Shown: positions 9,301 to 17,639 of the stretch, in pieces
How positions within the stretch are numbered: the stretch's first letter is position 1
Layout: each line of letters opens with the position of its first letter
Assembly (NCBI RefSeq): GCF_002632465.1
Contig: NZ_NIBS01000007.1
Span: 62,001-126,000 of the forward strand
DNA: 64,000 nucleotides
Direction of reading: 5' to 3'
DNA from: Xenorhabdus budapestensis
GTDB taxonomy: Bacteria; Pseudomonadota; Gammaproteobacteria; Enterobacterales; Enterobacteriaceae
The notes under the pieces: generated by a model
Seen by the model: the letters and a program-made list of their open reading frames with translations, nothing else
What the model was told of the DNA's origin: nothing
Database searches by the model: none
Position numbers and translations under genes: made by a program

Positions 9301-10350
9301 ATAGAGTTCATCTATAACACGCTCATACTGGGCACGGCTAAAACGGGGATGTAGGGCAGAGAGTTTGATGGAAATTCCCGGCCCTTCATAAATGCCACGC
9401 CCGTTTGATGCCTTACCAATCGCATGGATAGCTTGTTGATAAGAAACCATATAAGCCTGTGCATCTTCTTCAGTCAGAGCGGCTTCACCAAGCATGTCAT
9501 AAGAGTAACGGAATCCTTTTTCTTCCAGCTTGCGCGCATTGGCGAGAGCCTGAGCAATAGTTTCCCCTGTCACAAACTGTTCGCCCATCAGACGCATTGC
9601 CATATCTACGCCTTTGCGTACTAATGGTTCACCGCTCTTGCTGATGATCCGATTTAAGGATTTAGAGAGTTTGGCTTCATTGTGGGTAGAGACCAGTTTA
9701 CCTGTAAACAACAATCCCCACGTAGCAGCGTTAACGAACATGGACGGGCTTTGACCAAGATGTGAATACCAATTGCCGTTACTGATCTTGTCACGGATCA
9801 GGGCGTCACGGGTTGCTTTATCGGGAATGCGTAGCAGCGCTTCGGCAAGGCACATTAATGCAACACCTTCCTGTGAAGAAAGTGAAAACTCTTGCAATAA
9901 CCCCTGAACCAGACCGGAACGACCAATACCATGTTTCTGTTGGCGTAATTTCTCTGCGATGGAATAAGCAAGTTTATGGGTTGCCTTAGTTTGTTCTTCT
10001 GATAATTGAGCCCGTTGCAGCAACATAGGAACTGCTTGTGTTTCAGGCAGACGATACGCAGCAGTAATTGCGGAACGTTTCACCGATTGGGGTAAAATAT
10101 GTTCGGCAAAATCCAGAAATGGTTGATAAGGGGCCTCAATCTGTGATTCTTCTTCGGAAATCTTTTCTTCTTTGTTATTCTGGGCGGCTGATATTTCTGG
10201 GATCTTTTCCTCATTTTCCAGACGTTCGAGATAATTAAAGATGGCTTGCTTAATCAGCCAGTGTGGTGTGCGTTCAATTCGTTGTGCAGCAGTTTTAATA
10301 CGATCACGCGTTGCTTCATCGAGCTTCACGCCCATAGTGGTACTACCCAT
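6376..10350 (-). CDS. putA: Trifunctional proline utilisation protein PutA
   Basis: The 1324-residue protein oxidises L-proline to glutamate. In order it has an N-terminal ribbon-helix-helix DNA-binding domain (about 1-50, MGVKLDEATRDRIKTAAQRI), the FAD proline dehydrogenase barrel (about 250-560), the P5C dehydrogenase domain (about 640-1120; FDSAGQRCSALR holds the catalytic Cys) and a C-terminal ALDH-like domain. Without proline it represses itself and putP; with proline it moves to the membrane. The ATG at 10350 was chosen because AGGAG lies five bases upstream and E. coli PutA starts MGTTTMGVKL; a GTG two codons upstream is less likely. E. coli PutA is 1320 residues. Intact. Confidence 0.97.
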   Translation of the reverse strand: MGSTTMGVKLDEATRDRIKTAAQRIERTPHWLIKQAIFNYLERLENEEKIPEISAAQNNKEEKISEEESQIEAPYQPFLDFAEHILPQSVKRSAITAAYRLPETQAVPMLLQRAQLSEEQTKATHKLAYSIAEKLRQQKHGIGRSGLVQGLLQEFSLSSQEGVALMCLAEALLRIPDKATRDALIRDKISNGNWYSHLGQSPSMFVNAATWGLLFTGKLVSTHNEAKLSKSLNRIISKSGEPLVRKGVDMAMRLMGEQFVTGETIAQALANARKLEEKGFRYSYDMLGEAALTEEDAQAYMVSYQQAIHAIGKASNGRGIYEGPGISIKLSALHPRFSRAQYERVIDELYPRLLALTLQARQYDVGINIDAEEADRLEISLDLLERLCFEPQLEGWNGIGFVIQAYQKRCPFVIDSIIDLAQRSRHRLMIRLVKGAYWDSEIKRAQIDGLEGYPVYTRKVYTDVSYLACARKLLFVPNLIYPQFATHNAHTLSAIYHLAGQNYYPGQYEFQCLHGMGEPLYEQVVGKIADGKLNRPCRIYAPVGTHETLLAYLVRRLLENGANTSFVNRIADTSLPIDELVADPVKVVQELAKSEGQIGLPHPKIPLPIDLYGKTRVNSSGLDLSNEHRLASLSSALLSSSMETWNSEPLLGGDYTHTGELPVAKPVNNPAKSSDTVGYVRETTEQEVNHALEVSTNAGAIWFATPPSERAAILVRAAELIENNLQSLLGILVREAGKTFNNAIAEVREAVDFLYYYADQVRQDFANDTHRPLGPVVCISPWNFPLAIFTGQIAAALAAGNSVLAKPAEQTPLIAAVAVKMLHQAGIPRDVLQLLPGQGETVGAMLVGDERVRGVMFTGSTEVASLLQRNIAGHLDAQGRPTPLIAETGGMNAMIVDSSALTEQVVTDVIASAFDSAGQRCSALRILCVQDDVADRTLTMLKGAMTECRMGNPEHLATDIGPVIDAEAKANIERHIQTMRTKGRTIYQAKNASDSQEWSQGTFIKPTLIELDSFDELKKEIFGPVLHVVRFKRDELDKLLDQINASGYGLTLGIHTRIDETIAQVTSKAKVGNLYVNRNMVGAVVGVQPFGGEGLSGTGPKAGGPLYLYRLLSQRPVNAATQTLARQDEEYSLDAKARTALHSPFNTLAEWATVCNHSELNKVIQEYSLLAQGGTTRVLPGPTGERNTYTLLPRGQVLCLADNEQDALIQLAAVLSVGCQAIWEKDDLHQQLLQQLPDEIRYSIHLVNDWQNEDTAMEAVIYHGDCDQLRYVCETVAQRKGPIISVQGFARGETNLLLERLLHERSLSINTAAAGGNASLMTIG

Positions 10351-10402
10351 TCTCACTCCTTAATAGGTAAGACTAATCAAGTTACAGAACAATATCTTCC
10401 AT

Positions 10403-10420
10403 GTTGCAACTTTGTGCAAC
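10403..10420. promoter_or_regulatory. PutA operator sites in the putA-putP divergent region
   Basis: GTTGCAAC at 10403-10410 and TGCAAC at 10415-10420 give repeated copies, in both orientations, of GTTGCA, the core sequence bound by the PutA ribbon-helix-helix domain. They lie 53 bp upstream of putA. The 540-bp region 10357-10895 otherwise holds only the two divergent promoters, which I could not place exactly. Confidence 0.7.
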
Positions 10421-10895
10421 CATGTTAAAAGCTGTTGTTTGGAATTTGTGAAATTAATCTGATTTTGATGAATGTAGTTGGTGAGCTTATTATTAATGAA
10501 TTATCTATATGATACATAATATATTTTTATCATATTTATGAATCAAATCATAATCGACCGTTTTATAAAAGGTACAACTTCTGGAGCATAAATGTGACTT
10601 GGCAAGCGTTTCTTGTAAAAAATACCGTTAATAAGTTGTTAAAAATGTTTTAGCTAATCTAGGATAGAGAGTGATTTAAAAACAATTACAAATATAAACT
10701 ATACATACCGGAATAACTCCACCTTCAGTAAAATTATCTTCGGGTACAACTCTGGTATAACCGGACAAGTGGATACTTGCTTTGAAGATATATTGGGCTG
10801 ATAGGGGAATTTTAAATACAGATAACATCATTGACGCAAATCAGACCGTCTGAATAAACAGGATTTGCAAAAAAATACTATGGAGAAGAACCTGC

Positions 10896-12380
10896 ATGAC
10901 AGTAAATTCACCAATGCTAATTACCTTTATTGTCTATATTGCTGCGATGCTGCTAATAGGCTTCATGGCTTACCGTGCCACCAAAAATTTCGATGATTAT
11001 ATTCTAGGTGGCCGGCGATTAGGCAGTGTGGTAACAGCATTATCTGCTGGCGCTTCTGATATGAGTGGCTGGTTATTAATGGGGCTACCGGGTGCGATTT
11101 TTTTAGCGGGTATTTCCAAAGCTTGGATTGCATTAGGTTGTCTGCTTGGTGCATATCTGAACTGGCGATGGGTTGCAGGGAGATTGCGTGTACATACTGA
11201 AGCTAATAATAACGCCTTAACATTACCGGATTATTTTACCAATCGTTTTGAAGATAAAAGTAAACTTCTGCGCATTATTTCCGCATTAGTCATTTTGATT
11301 TTCTTCACAATTTATTGCGCATCTGCTGTTGTGGCTGGCGGATTGTTGTTCGAAAACACATTCGGTATGAGTTATGAAAAAGCGATTTGGATTGGTGCAT
11401 TAGCTACCATCGCTTATACCTTTCTCGGTGGTTTTCTGGCTGTAAGCTGGACCGATACAGTTCAGGCATCTTTAATGATTTTTGCTTTGATTCTGGTGCC
11501 TGTTTTGATCCTTTTTAAACTTGGTGGATTTGAATCAGCTATTGATATTATCAAAGCAAAAGATCCTGCTTATCTGGATATGTTTCAGGGTGTACAGACC
11601 ATCACTATTATCTCCTTATTAGGGTGGGGATTCGGTTATTTTGGTCAACCACATATTCTGGCTCGCTTTATGGCGGCTGATTCTCATCAGACTATCCATA
11701 AAGCCCGTCGTATCAGTATGACCTGGATGTTTTTATGTCTCGCAGGAACAGTTGCCGTTGGCTTCTTCGGTATTGCCTATTTTGAGCAAAATCCAGCACA
11801 AGCTGGGAATGTTATGCAAAATAGTGAACGTATTTTCATGGAGTTGGGGGTCATTTTATTCAATCCGTGGATTACTGGGGTATTACTGTCTGCTGTTCTG
11901 GCTGCGATTATGAGTACCTTGAGTTGTCAATTGCTGGTTTGTTCCAGTGCATTGACAGAAGATCTTTACAAAGCATTTATACGGACTAAAGCAAGTCAAA
12001 AAGAACTGGTGTGGATTGGTCGTTTGATGGTTCTGGTGGTCGCAGCTATCGCGATAGCGATAGCGACCAACCCGAACAACAAAGTATTGGCTTTGGTCAG
12101 TAATGCCTGGGCTGGCTTTGGCGCTGCATTTGGCCCGGTAGTGTTAATTTCAGTGCTCTGGAAACGGATGACACGTGATGGGGCATTGGCTGGTATGGTG
12201 GTGGGTGCAATCACGGTACTGGTATGGATGGAATACCAATGGTTTGGTTTGTATGAAATCATCCCAGGGTTTATTTTTGCTTCTTTTGCGATTGTGGTAG
12301 TGAGTTTGTTGGGTAAAGCTCCAAACCAGACTATTCAGCAGCGTTTTACTGAAGCAGAAGCTCTGTATAAGACTAAATAA
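10896..12380 (+). CDS. putP: Sodium/proline symporter PutP
   Basis: The 494-residue protein is an inner-membrane Na+/solute symporter (SSS family) with about 13 hydrophobic segments. It begins MTVNSPMLITFIVYIAAMLL. Family features seen are the Na+-site stretch LSAGASDMSGWLLMGLPGA near residue 50 and the SWTDTVQA stretch near 187. E. coli PutP has 502 residues. It is divergent from putA and shares the PutA operator region, so the two are probably induced together by proline. GGAGAAG lies about 10 bases before the ATG. No defects are seen. Confidence 0.96.
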   Translation: MTVNSPMLITFIVYIAAMLLIGFMAYRATKNFDDYILGGRRLGSVVTALSAGASDMSGWLLMGLPGAIFLAGISKAWIALGCLLGAYLNWRWVAGRLRVHTEANNNALTLPDYFTNRFEDKSKLLRIISALVILIFFTIYCASAVVAGGLLFENTFGMSYEKAIWIGALATIAYTFLGGFLAVSWTDTVQASLMIFALILVPVLILFKLGGFESAIDIIKAKDPAYLDMFQGVQTITIISLLGWGFGYFGQPHILARFMAADSHQTIHKARRISMTWMFLCLAGTVAVGFFGIAYFEQNPAQAGNVMQNSERIFMELGVILFNPWITGVLLSAVLAAIMSTLSCQLLVCSSALTEDLYKAFIRTKASQKELVWIGRLMVLVVAAIAIAIATNPNNKVLALVSNAWAGFGAAFGPVVLISVLWKRMTRDGALAGMVVGAITVLVWMEYQWFGLYEIIPGFIFASFAIVVVSLLGKAPNQTIQQRFTEAEALYKTK

Positions 12381-12428
12381 ATTCTACTAAAAAGCCTCTG
12401 ATATTTCGGAGGTTCATTCATTCATTAA

Positions 12429-12490
12429 TTATCCCCTGTATCTTTCAAATTACAGTTTTGTTGAATGCAACTTGAAAGGTGGAGGGGTTA
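12429..12490. repeat. Intergenic imperfect palindromic repeat
   Basis: Arms around TATCCCC...CTTTCAAATTACAG and TGCAACTTGAAAG...GGGGTTA form a long imperfect hairpin. CTTTCAAGTTGCA-type palindromes are, from memory, a dispersed repeat of Photorhabdus, Yersinia and Serratia intergenic regions; that identification is inference. It lies 50 bp after putP. Confidence 0.55.
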
Positions 12491-12528
12491 TTATCAATTA
12501 ATCCCTTCATGTCCAATTTCAATCAAAC

Positions 12529-12565
12529 AAAGCTGGTCTCCAAAAATTTATTGGAGAACCAGCTT
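12529..12565 (-). terminator. Terminator hairpin between putP and the GhoS-like gene
   Basis: A 14-bp stem with one bulge (AAGCTGGT/CTCCAA against TTGGAG/AACCAGCTT) sits just after the stop of the minus-strand gene and is followed on that strand by TTTGTTTG. It may also stop putP transcripts. Confidence 0.75.
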
Positions 12566-12578
12566 GCCTAAGTTTTAA

Positions 12579-12887
12579 TTAGGACTCTGATGCAGATCCA
12601 GACATGGATGCAGGATAAAGATAAGCAGACCACTCATTATACTGACAAACAAATATAGAAGCATGTTTTGATGACAATGGATTAGCTAAATTAAAAACTT
12701 TGTTTCTTAAATCAGTAGCAGAACTTAGTGATTTTCCAATATAAGTTCCGGCAGGTAAAACCATAATTTCGCCATTGTTGTATCTGACTGTTCTATGAAA
12801 ATCAATTATTTTCATAGATTCATTAAGAGCATTATGTTCTCTTGGACCTGCACCAAAAATTTCAATACGAATCAGATAATTATTCAT
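12579..12887 (-). CDS. GhoS-like / DUF2622 small protein, orphan
   Basis: The 102-residue protein begins MNNYLIRIEIFGAGPREHNA. The pattern RIE(I/L)...L...M...F...I...G....LP.G.Y, followed by an Arg/Asn-rich helix, resembles the ferredoxin-like DUF2622 family that includes GhoS, the antitoxin RNase of type V toxin-antitoxin systems. This is pattern recognition from the sequence, not a search. No GhoT-like small membrane protein is seen beside it. It lies at the edge of the prophage remnant and has its own terminator, which suggests a cargo gene. Confidence 0.4.
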   Translation of the reverse strand: MNNYLIRIEIFGAGPREHNALNESMKIIDFHRTVRYNNGEIMVLPAGTYIGKSLSSATDLRNKVFNLANPLSSKHASIFVCQYNEWSAYLYPASMSGSASES

Positions 12888-13298
12888 ATATCGTCTCTCT
12901 TTTATTTAAGAAAATATCAGTTATCCACTTTTTTTGACCACAGAACGTTATAATTACATCCAATCTCTTTCCGAGGCTGGTGTGCCGGTGAATTTAACAG
13001 GTATTAATGATATTTTGCCATATCAATAATTCACAGTTATTTGAGGAAATAGTCATGTAATCGGAAATAGCAAAGTATAGGAAAGGAAATAGTATTTTTT
13101 GCGGATTTTAATATTCTGAAAAATGAATATTTAATTATAGAGTTAAGAAGTAAAGTAGCTTTGTAATAATGAGAAAATAAAAGTTATGAAATTATTTGTT
13201 GTCTGATAACGTTTGTAAGAGTACAGTTTTCAAATTGGGGTAATGACTTTTATTTATTGATAGTGATGAATATTTAAATAATGACGACACTGTTTCAA
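12888..13298. other. AT-rich gap without recognisable gene
   Basis: About 410 bp that separate the GhoS-like gene from the IS1-family element. No open frame or structured RNA stands out. The first 60 bases should contain the GhoS-like gene's promoter. Confidence 0.5.
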
Positions 13299-14016
13299 GT
13301 CATGTATTAAATAGTTAGTTGTTGTGATATGCTTCCCGCCTTTTAAGGGTAAAGCATGGTCAAAGTTGACGTCTATTGCCGTTATTGTCACAAATCAGAA
13401 CAGGTCAAAGGACATGGAATACACTTATCAAGCCTGCAAACCCGGCGTTAAAGAGCAGATTGTCGACATAGCGATGAATAACGGGGGAATTCGTGACACC
13501 GCTCGAATCCTGAAAGTCGCAACAGCCACCGTCATGAAAACGTTAAAAACCTCACGCCCCGAAACGTAACGACGCTGCCCCTTGATGGAAATAACATTCA
13601 GCTTATCGGTGAAATAGACGAGCAATGGTCATTTGTGGGGAACAAGAAAAATCAACGCTGGCTTTGGTATGCTTGGGAATCCCGCCTAAAACGAATAGTG
13701 GCCCATGTTTTTGGCGATCGCAGTAGAAAAACGTTAGACAAGCTACTTGCTCTCTTATCGCCCTTTAATATTCGGTTTTACTGCACAGATGATTATGTTG
13801 TTTATGATAACCTTCCCGAGTAAGATCACCTGACTGGAAAGACGTTTACTCAGCGTATAGAGAGAACGAATTTAACTCAGCGTACTCGAGTAAAAAGACT
13901 GAATAGAAAAACTATCAGTTATTCAAAATCCGAAGAAATGCACGATAAGGTGATAGGGACTTTTATTGAGCGTGAGTACTATTTTTGATATTCAATCTAA
14001 CTATTTAACACATGAC
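13299..14016 (+). mobile_element. IS1-family insertion sequence, decayed but with both inverted repeats
   Basis: The left end CATGTATTAAATAGTTAG (13301-13318) and right end, read on the minus strand, CATGTGTTAAATAGTTAG (14014-13997) match in 17 of 18 positions and can be extended two bases outward. They enclose IS1-type insA and insB coding remnants. The 718-bp length fits the IS1 family (about 700-770). No flanking target duplication is evident, so a rearrangement or decay after insertion is likely. It is inserted in the prophage tail-fibre gene. Confidence 0.85.
13356..13988 (+). pseudogene. IS1-family transposase insA/insB remnants
   Basis: insA starts at ATG 13356 (MVKVDVYCRYCHKSEQVKGH, a zinc-finger start). 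It then jumps frame near 13414 into YTYQACKPGVKEQIVDIAMN, so about 20 codons with the second Cys pair are missing. insB-type coding follows from about 13588: EIDEQWSFVGNKKNQRWLWYA near the start, HVFGDRSRKTLDKLLALLSPF in the middle, then an in-frame TAA at 13821. Beyond the stop the same frame goes on as TFTQRIERTNL and SYSKSEEMHDKVIGTF to 13988. The catalytic DDE-type core is thus interrupted and the element cannot make active transposase. Confidence 0.85.
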
Positions 14017-14736
14017 CTCCCCCCGAACTGAATAATTACCCGCAGGCTGATAACTTCCAGCAGGTTGATAATTCCAGCGCGGCTGATATTTATCGTCCGA
14101 TTCCGGTTTGGTGTAACTTTCTCCCTTTGAGGCATAATTGCCAGCTGGTGCATAGTTGCCCTTTAGTTGATACTGTCCGTCACTCTCCTCTTTGGAATAG
14201 CAGTAACCGGCAGTCAGATAATTTCCCATCGGCTGATATTTAGCATCGGATTCAGGTTTGGTATAACTCTCCCCTTTCAATGCATAATTCCCGGCAGGCG
14301 CATAGTTGCCTTTTGGCTGAAAACGTTGATTGGCCTCTTCTTTGTTGTATGCCCCCACTTCACCGGCAGTCAGGTCGGCTTTTAACTCTATTCAGGCATT
14401 GCCTGCGGCGGGGGCTTCCTTATTGTTCTCAATGCGGGATTGCCAGAGCTTTTGGTTGTGGTACACCAACGCCCGCAACGGGTACGGTTGTACATCGGTT
14501 AACCATTGCGCCGCGCCGAACGTCTAGATTTCCCCCACAGCTTCCGTGATATCGTGGAAAATCCCGCTCATTTTCTCGCGTTCGATATCTTTCGCTGCCG
14601 GATCGATGTTCTGGTCACGCTCGTAATCGTAGCCATAGCCCTGCGTATAAGATACTGCGCCATCTGGCTGGACTTCATTAGGAATAGCCACTCTGTCCCC
14701 TTACGCGGCAAAGGGCGTTTTAAAGATTTTAGTCAT
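14005..14736 (-). pseudogene. Prophage tail-fibre gene with three in-frame stops, truncated by IS1
   Basis: A single uninterrupted frame of 244 codons starts at ATG 14736 (MTKIFKTPFAA). It is broken only by stops at codon 12 (TAA, 14703-14701), codon 71 (TAG, 14526-14524) and codon 115 (TGA, 14394-14392). By context these replace Gln, Gln and Trp. The second half is made of repeats such as KGNYAPAGNYALKGESYTKPES, typical of phage tail-fibre shafts. The 3' end (SVRGEVMC, stop) is read out of the right inverted repeat of the IS1-family element, so the tip domain is lost. No frameshift is present. Confidence 0.8.
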
Positions 14737-14753
14737 GGATTTAAGTTCCGAAA

Positions 14754-15122
14754 TTACTGCTTAAGTAATTGGTGTGTTTTTTGCCCAGTGGTCAGTTGCA
14801 GGATGTAATCACTGTTACGCCGGAAGTTGCCTTTAAAGTTTCGTTTCTTGTCAAAACCAATGCCTGTCTTAGTCTTGTCACTGGGGGCAACGTCGATCCC
14901 CAGCGACACATCCAGAATGCGTGCCCAGACTGCTAGCCCAAAATCATTAGCAGTGTCGATATTGAACACGTCTCGATACCAGTGGTGCCAGAATGCCACA
15001 TTGCTGTGCTCAAAATCGGCAGCTTTGCGATGTGCTAGCGTATTCAGCTTCGGGGCGTTTTCGTACTGCCAGAGAATGGCGCGCAGCAGGTCAGAATGAA
15101 AATCAAACGCTTGTATTTTCAT
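14754..15122 (-). pseudogene. DUF2612-type phage baseplate/tail protein, C-terminally truncated
   Basis: The 122-residue frame begins MKIQAFDFHSDLLRAILWQY and includes YRDVFNIDTANDFGLAVWAR, the pattern of the DUF2612 family. Members lie between baseplate J and tail fibre in contractile-tail phages and are about 200 residues. Here the frame ends at LLKQ only 18 bp before the fibre start, which indicates a deletion of the last third. Its start overlaps the baseplate J stop as ATGA. Confidence 0.65.
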
Positions 15123-15665
15123 GTCATCACCACCTGCACTGAGCCGCGATGCAGCCGGGCGACTTCGTTAAGTTTGATGGGGATCGTGCCCATCAGCCAA
15201 TTCTGACCATCCCTTGACAGCTCCACTTTGGTGATAAACAATCGGGCCTCAATGCTGTTAATCGCTGCTGAGATTTCAAACGGTGACACTTCCCGCCCGA
15301 CCACCAGACCGCTGTCGCCGTCCAGTTCCCCGCGTACCCACTGTTCAATGGCAGCAGGGATCAGGCTTTGGGCGTCCATCGTGGATTTTTTCACCGTTAC
15401 GCGACAGAAGATGATTTTTTCACTAGGGCGATCAAAGCGAATTTCATATTCCTGCCCGTTCAGTGACGGTCACCACTTCTTGCCCATTATAGGCCGCACC
15501 GATGGTTTTACCCTCCTTGCCGATAATCAGGGTGCTGATAGTTTCAAACCGCGCCCCAGTTACTGACTCGGCCTGTGCACCTTTCGGGATTATCGTATCG
15601 GGCACACCGCCGAATTCGACATTGCTGAGGTAAGAACGCGTGGCGGCAAAGCGGCTGCCGCCCAT
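15119..15665 (-). pseudogene. Phage baseplate J-like protein, 5'-truncated, deleted and frameshifted
   Basis: Two pieces in different frames remain. 15665-15444 encodes EFGGVPDTIIPKGAQAESVT and FETISTLIIGKEG, typical of the central part of baseplate J. From about 15465 another frame reads NGQEYEIRFDRPSEKIIF and continues to 15119 as VKKSTMDAQSLIPAAIEQW and HRGSVQVVMT, the C-terminal part. The N-terminus is missing, cut next to an IS630-type fragment, and about 150 central residues are gone. In an intact phage this protein is a baseplate wedge subunit. Confidence 0.65.
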
Positions 15666-15975
15666 CAGCTTTGAGATGGTTGAGTGTTTTTTTTGAAGGT
15701 GATCTTAAACCGTTTCAACGCGTCATGAATAGCAGACTGTGAGACACCTAAGCGTTTTGCTCTTTCCCATTGATAGTCATCAGGGAAATGTTGAACATCC
15801 GCGATAAGTGCTTGGTGGGCGGTTTATCACGAGTCATACAAGGCGCTATTTTATGACTCCAGCGAAATAAGGTACGCATAGAAATGTCAAAATGGGCCCT
15901 CGTTTGTTCGAAATTCAACGAATGCTTGTCTTTGTACGCCAGTATTCTCTTTCGAAAATCCAAACTGTAGCCCAT
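15665..15975 (-). pseudogene. IS630-type transposase N-terminal helix-turn-helix fragment
   Basis: The frame begins MGYSLDFRKRILAYKDKHSL and carries FDISMRTLFRWSHKI, the N-terminal helix-turn-helix of IS630/Tc1-type transposases. At about 15808 the frame shifts and continues as ALIADVQHFPDDYQWERAKR and LGVSQSAIHDALKRFKITFK. The catalytic DDE half is absent. The fragment abuts the broken baseplate J gene and is probably what truncated it. Confidence 0.75.
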
Positions 15976-16091
15976 CTTACTTTATCCCTTGCTATTTGAA
16001 TCCAGATATTATGCCATATTAATATGATTCTGCTATATAAAATGCACAATACACAAGAAAGTGTGATTTGTGCGGAAGAAGGAGAACGGAA

Positions 16092-17243
16092 ATGTCAATC
16101 TTCCGTAGAGGTGAGCATTGGTACGCCAGTTACTCATTCAATGGTAAAAGAATTAAGGAATCGCTTGGGACAACGGACAAAAAGCAAGCGCAGGAGTTGC
16201 ACGATAAGCGAAGGGCAGAACTGTGGCGTATAAGTGCTTTGGGCGAAACACCAAAAGTGACGTTCGAAGTGGCTTGCACAAGATGGCTGGAAGAAAAGGC
16301 AAATAAAAAATCCCTTGATGACGACAAAACCAAAATTCTTTTTTGGTTGGATCACTTCGAGGGGGTCTATTTGTCAGAGATAGATGAAACCAGTATTTAT
16401 AATGCCGTCAGTAAACTAACTAACCAGAAACAGGCCGAGAACTGGGAAAAGCATGTTTCTGGTAAAAAGCGCAGGCAGGTAACGCAAAAAATCGCGCCGG
16501 TCTCTGTTGCAACTAAGGCTGCGTACTTGGCGTTTATCAAATCGCTGTTGCGTTCGGCCGAACGTGACTGGAAGTATTTGGATAAAGCACCGAATATCAA
16601 AGTACCGAAGCCAAAGAATAACAGGATCCGCTGGCTTGAACCACATGAAGCGAAGCGATTAATAGAGGAATGCAGTGAGCCGTTAAAATCTGTTGTGACT
16701 TTTGCCTTGGCTACTGGCCTTTGTCGGTCAAACATTGTGAACATGGAATGGTCACAGATAGACATGCAAAGAAAAGTTGCCTGGATACATCCCGATCAGA
16801 CCAAATCAGGGAAGGCATTGGGTGTAGCATTGAACGATATGGATTGTCGTGTGTTAAGACAGCAGATAGGTAATCATCACAAATATGTGTTTGTTCACAC
16901 TAAGGCAAAGAACCGCTCGGATGGAACTATAACGCCAACAGTGAGGAAAATGCGAGTGGACTCTAATACGTCATTCAGAACAGCATTGAAAAAGGCAGGG
17001 ATAGACAATTTTCGCTTTCATGATCTGCGTCATACATGGGCGAGTTAGTTGATTCAAAGGGGAGTGCCGCTTTCGGTGTTAAAGGAAATGGGAGGCTGGG
17101 AATCAATTGAGATGGTCCATCAATATGCGCATCTGGCACCTTCTCACTTGACATAGCATGCACAACAAATTGATGCTCTATTTCACGATGAAGTCTCAAA
17201 TATGTCCCACTCACATCTCTCAGTGGTGGGACATACTGAGTAA
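16092..17243 (+). pseudogene. int: Prophage tyrosine integrase with two in-frame TAG codons
   Basis: The 384-codon frame starts at ATG 16092 (GGAG 12 bases upstream) with [20 protein letters not shown]. It has the arm-binding N-terminus, the core-binding domain (about 60-165) and the catalytic domain. Stops are TAG at 17046-17048 after HDLRHTWAS (probably Trp) and TAG at 17154-17156 after HLAPSHLT. Between them lie [14 protein letters not shown] with the presumed active Tyr; the frame closes at TAA 17241. The catalytic Arg motif reads TGLCRSNI where the family has TGLR, so the first Arg is Cys. Its 3' end is 14 bp from tRNA-Thr, the likely integration target. Confidence 0.88.
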
Positions 17244-17257
17244 CTCATTGTTTTATA

Positions 17258-17333
<76 letters not shown>

Positions 17334-17339
17334 GAAATT

Positions 17340-17427
<88 letters not shown>

Positions 17428-17639
17428 ATGGCGCGAAATTATGCCTATATCTCCGGGATGTGTCTAGCCCCTAAAAAGGAAAAATTGTGATTTTTTTACT
17501 GCTTGCTCAATCTTCAAACGCTAATGACCTTTTTATCCGCTAACCTGCTAGTATTATCACAGTTCAATGAAATATTTAACTTCGAATTGATTTAAAATTA
17601 ACCACAAATATATCCACATTTAAGGCAGCTATCCAAAGA

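Noticed and set aside
12960..13005. Possible left attachment copy of the tRNA-Thr prophage (GGCTGGTGTGCCGGTG)
   Set aside because: Similarity to the tRNA-Thr end is short and needs gaps; not better than chance.
16092..17243. TAG read as an amino acid (stop-codon recoding) in the integrase
   Set aside because: The lost catalytic Arg and the other decayed neighbours make simple pseudogenisation far more likely; core genes here end normally in TAG.
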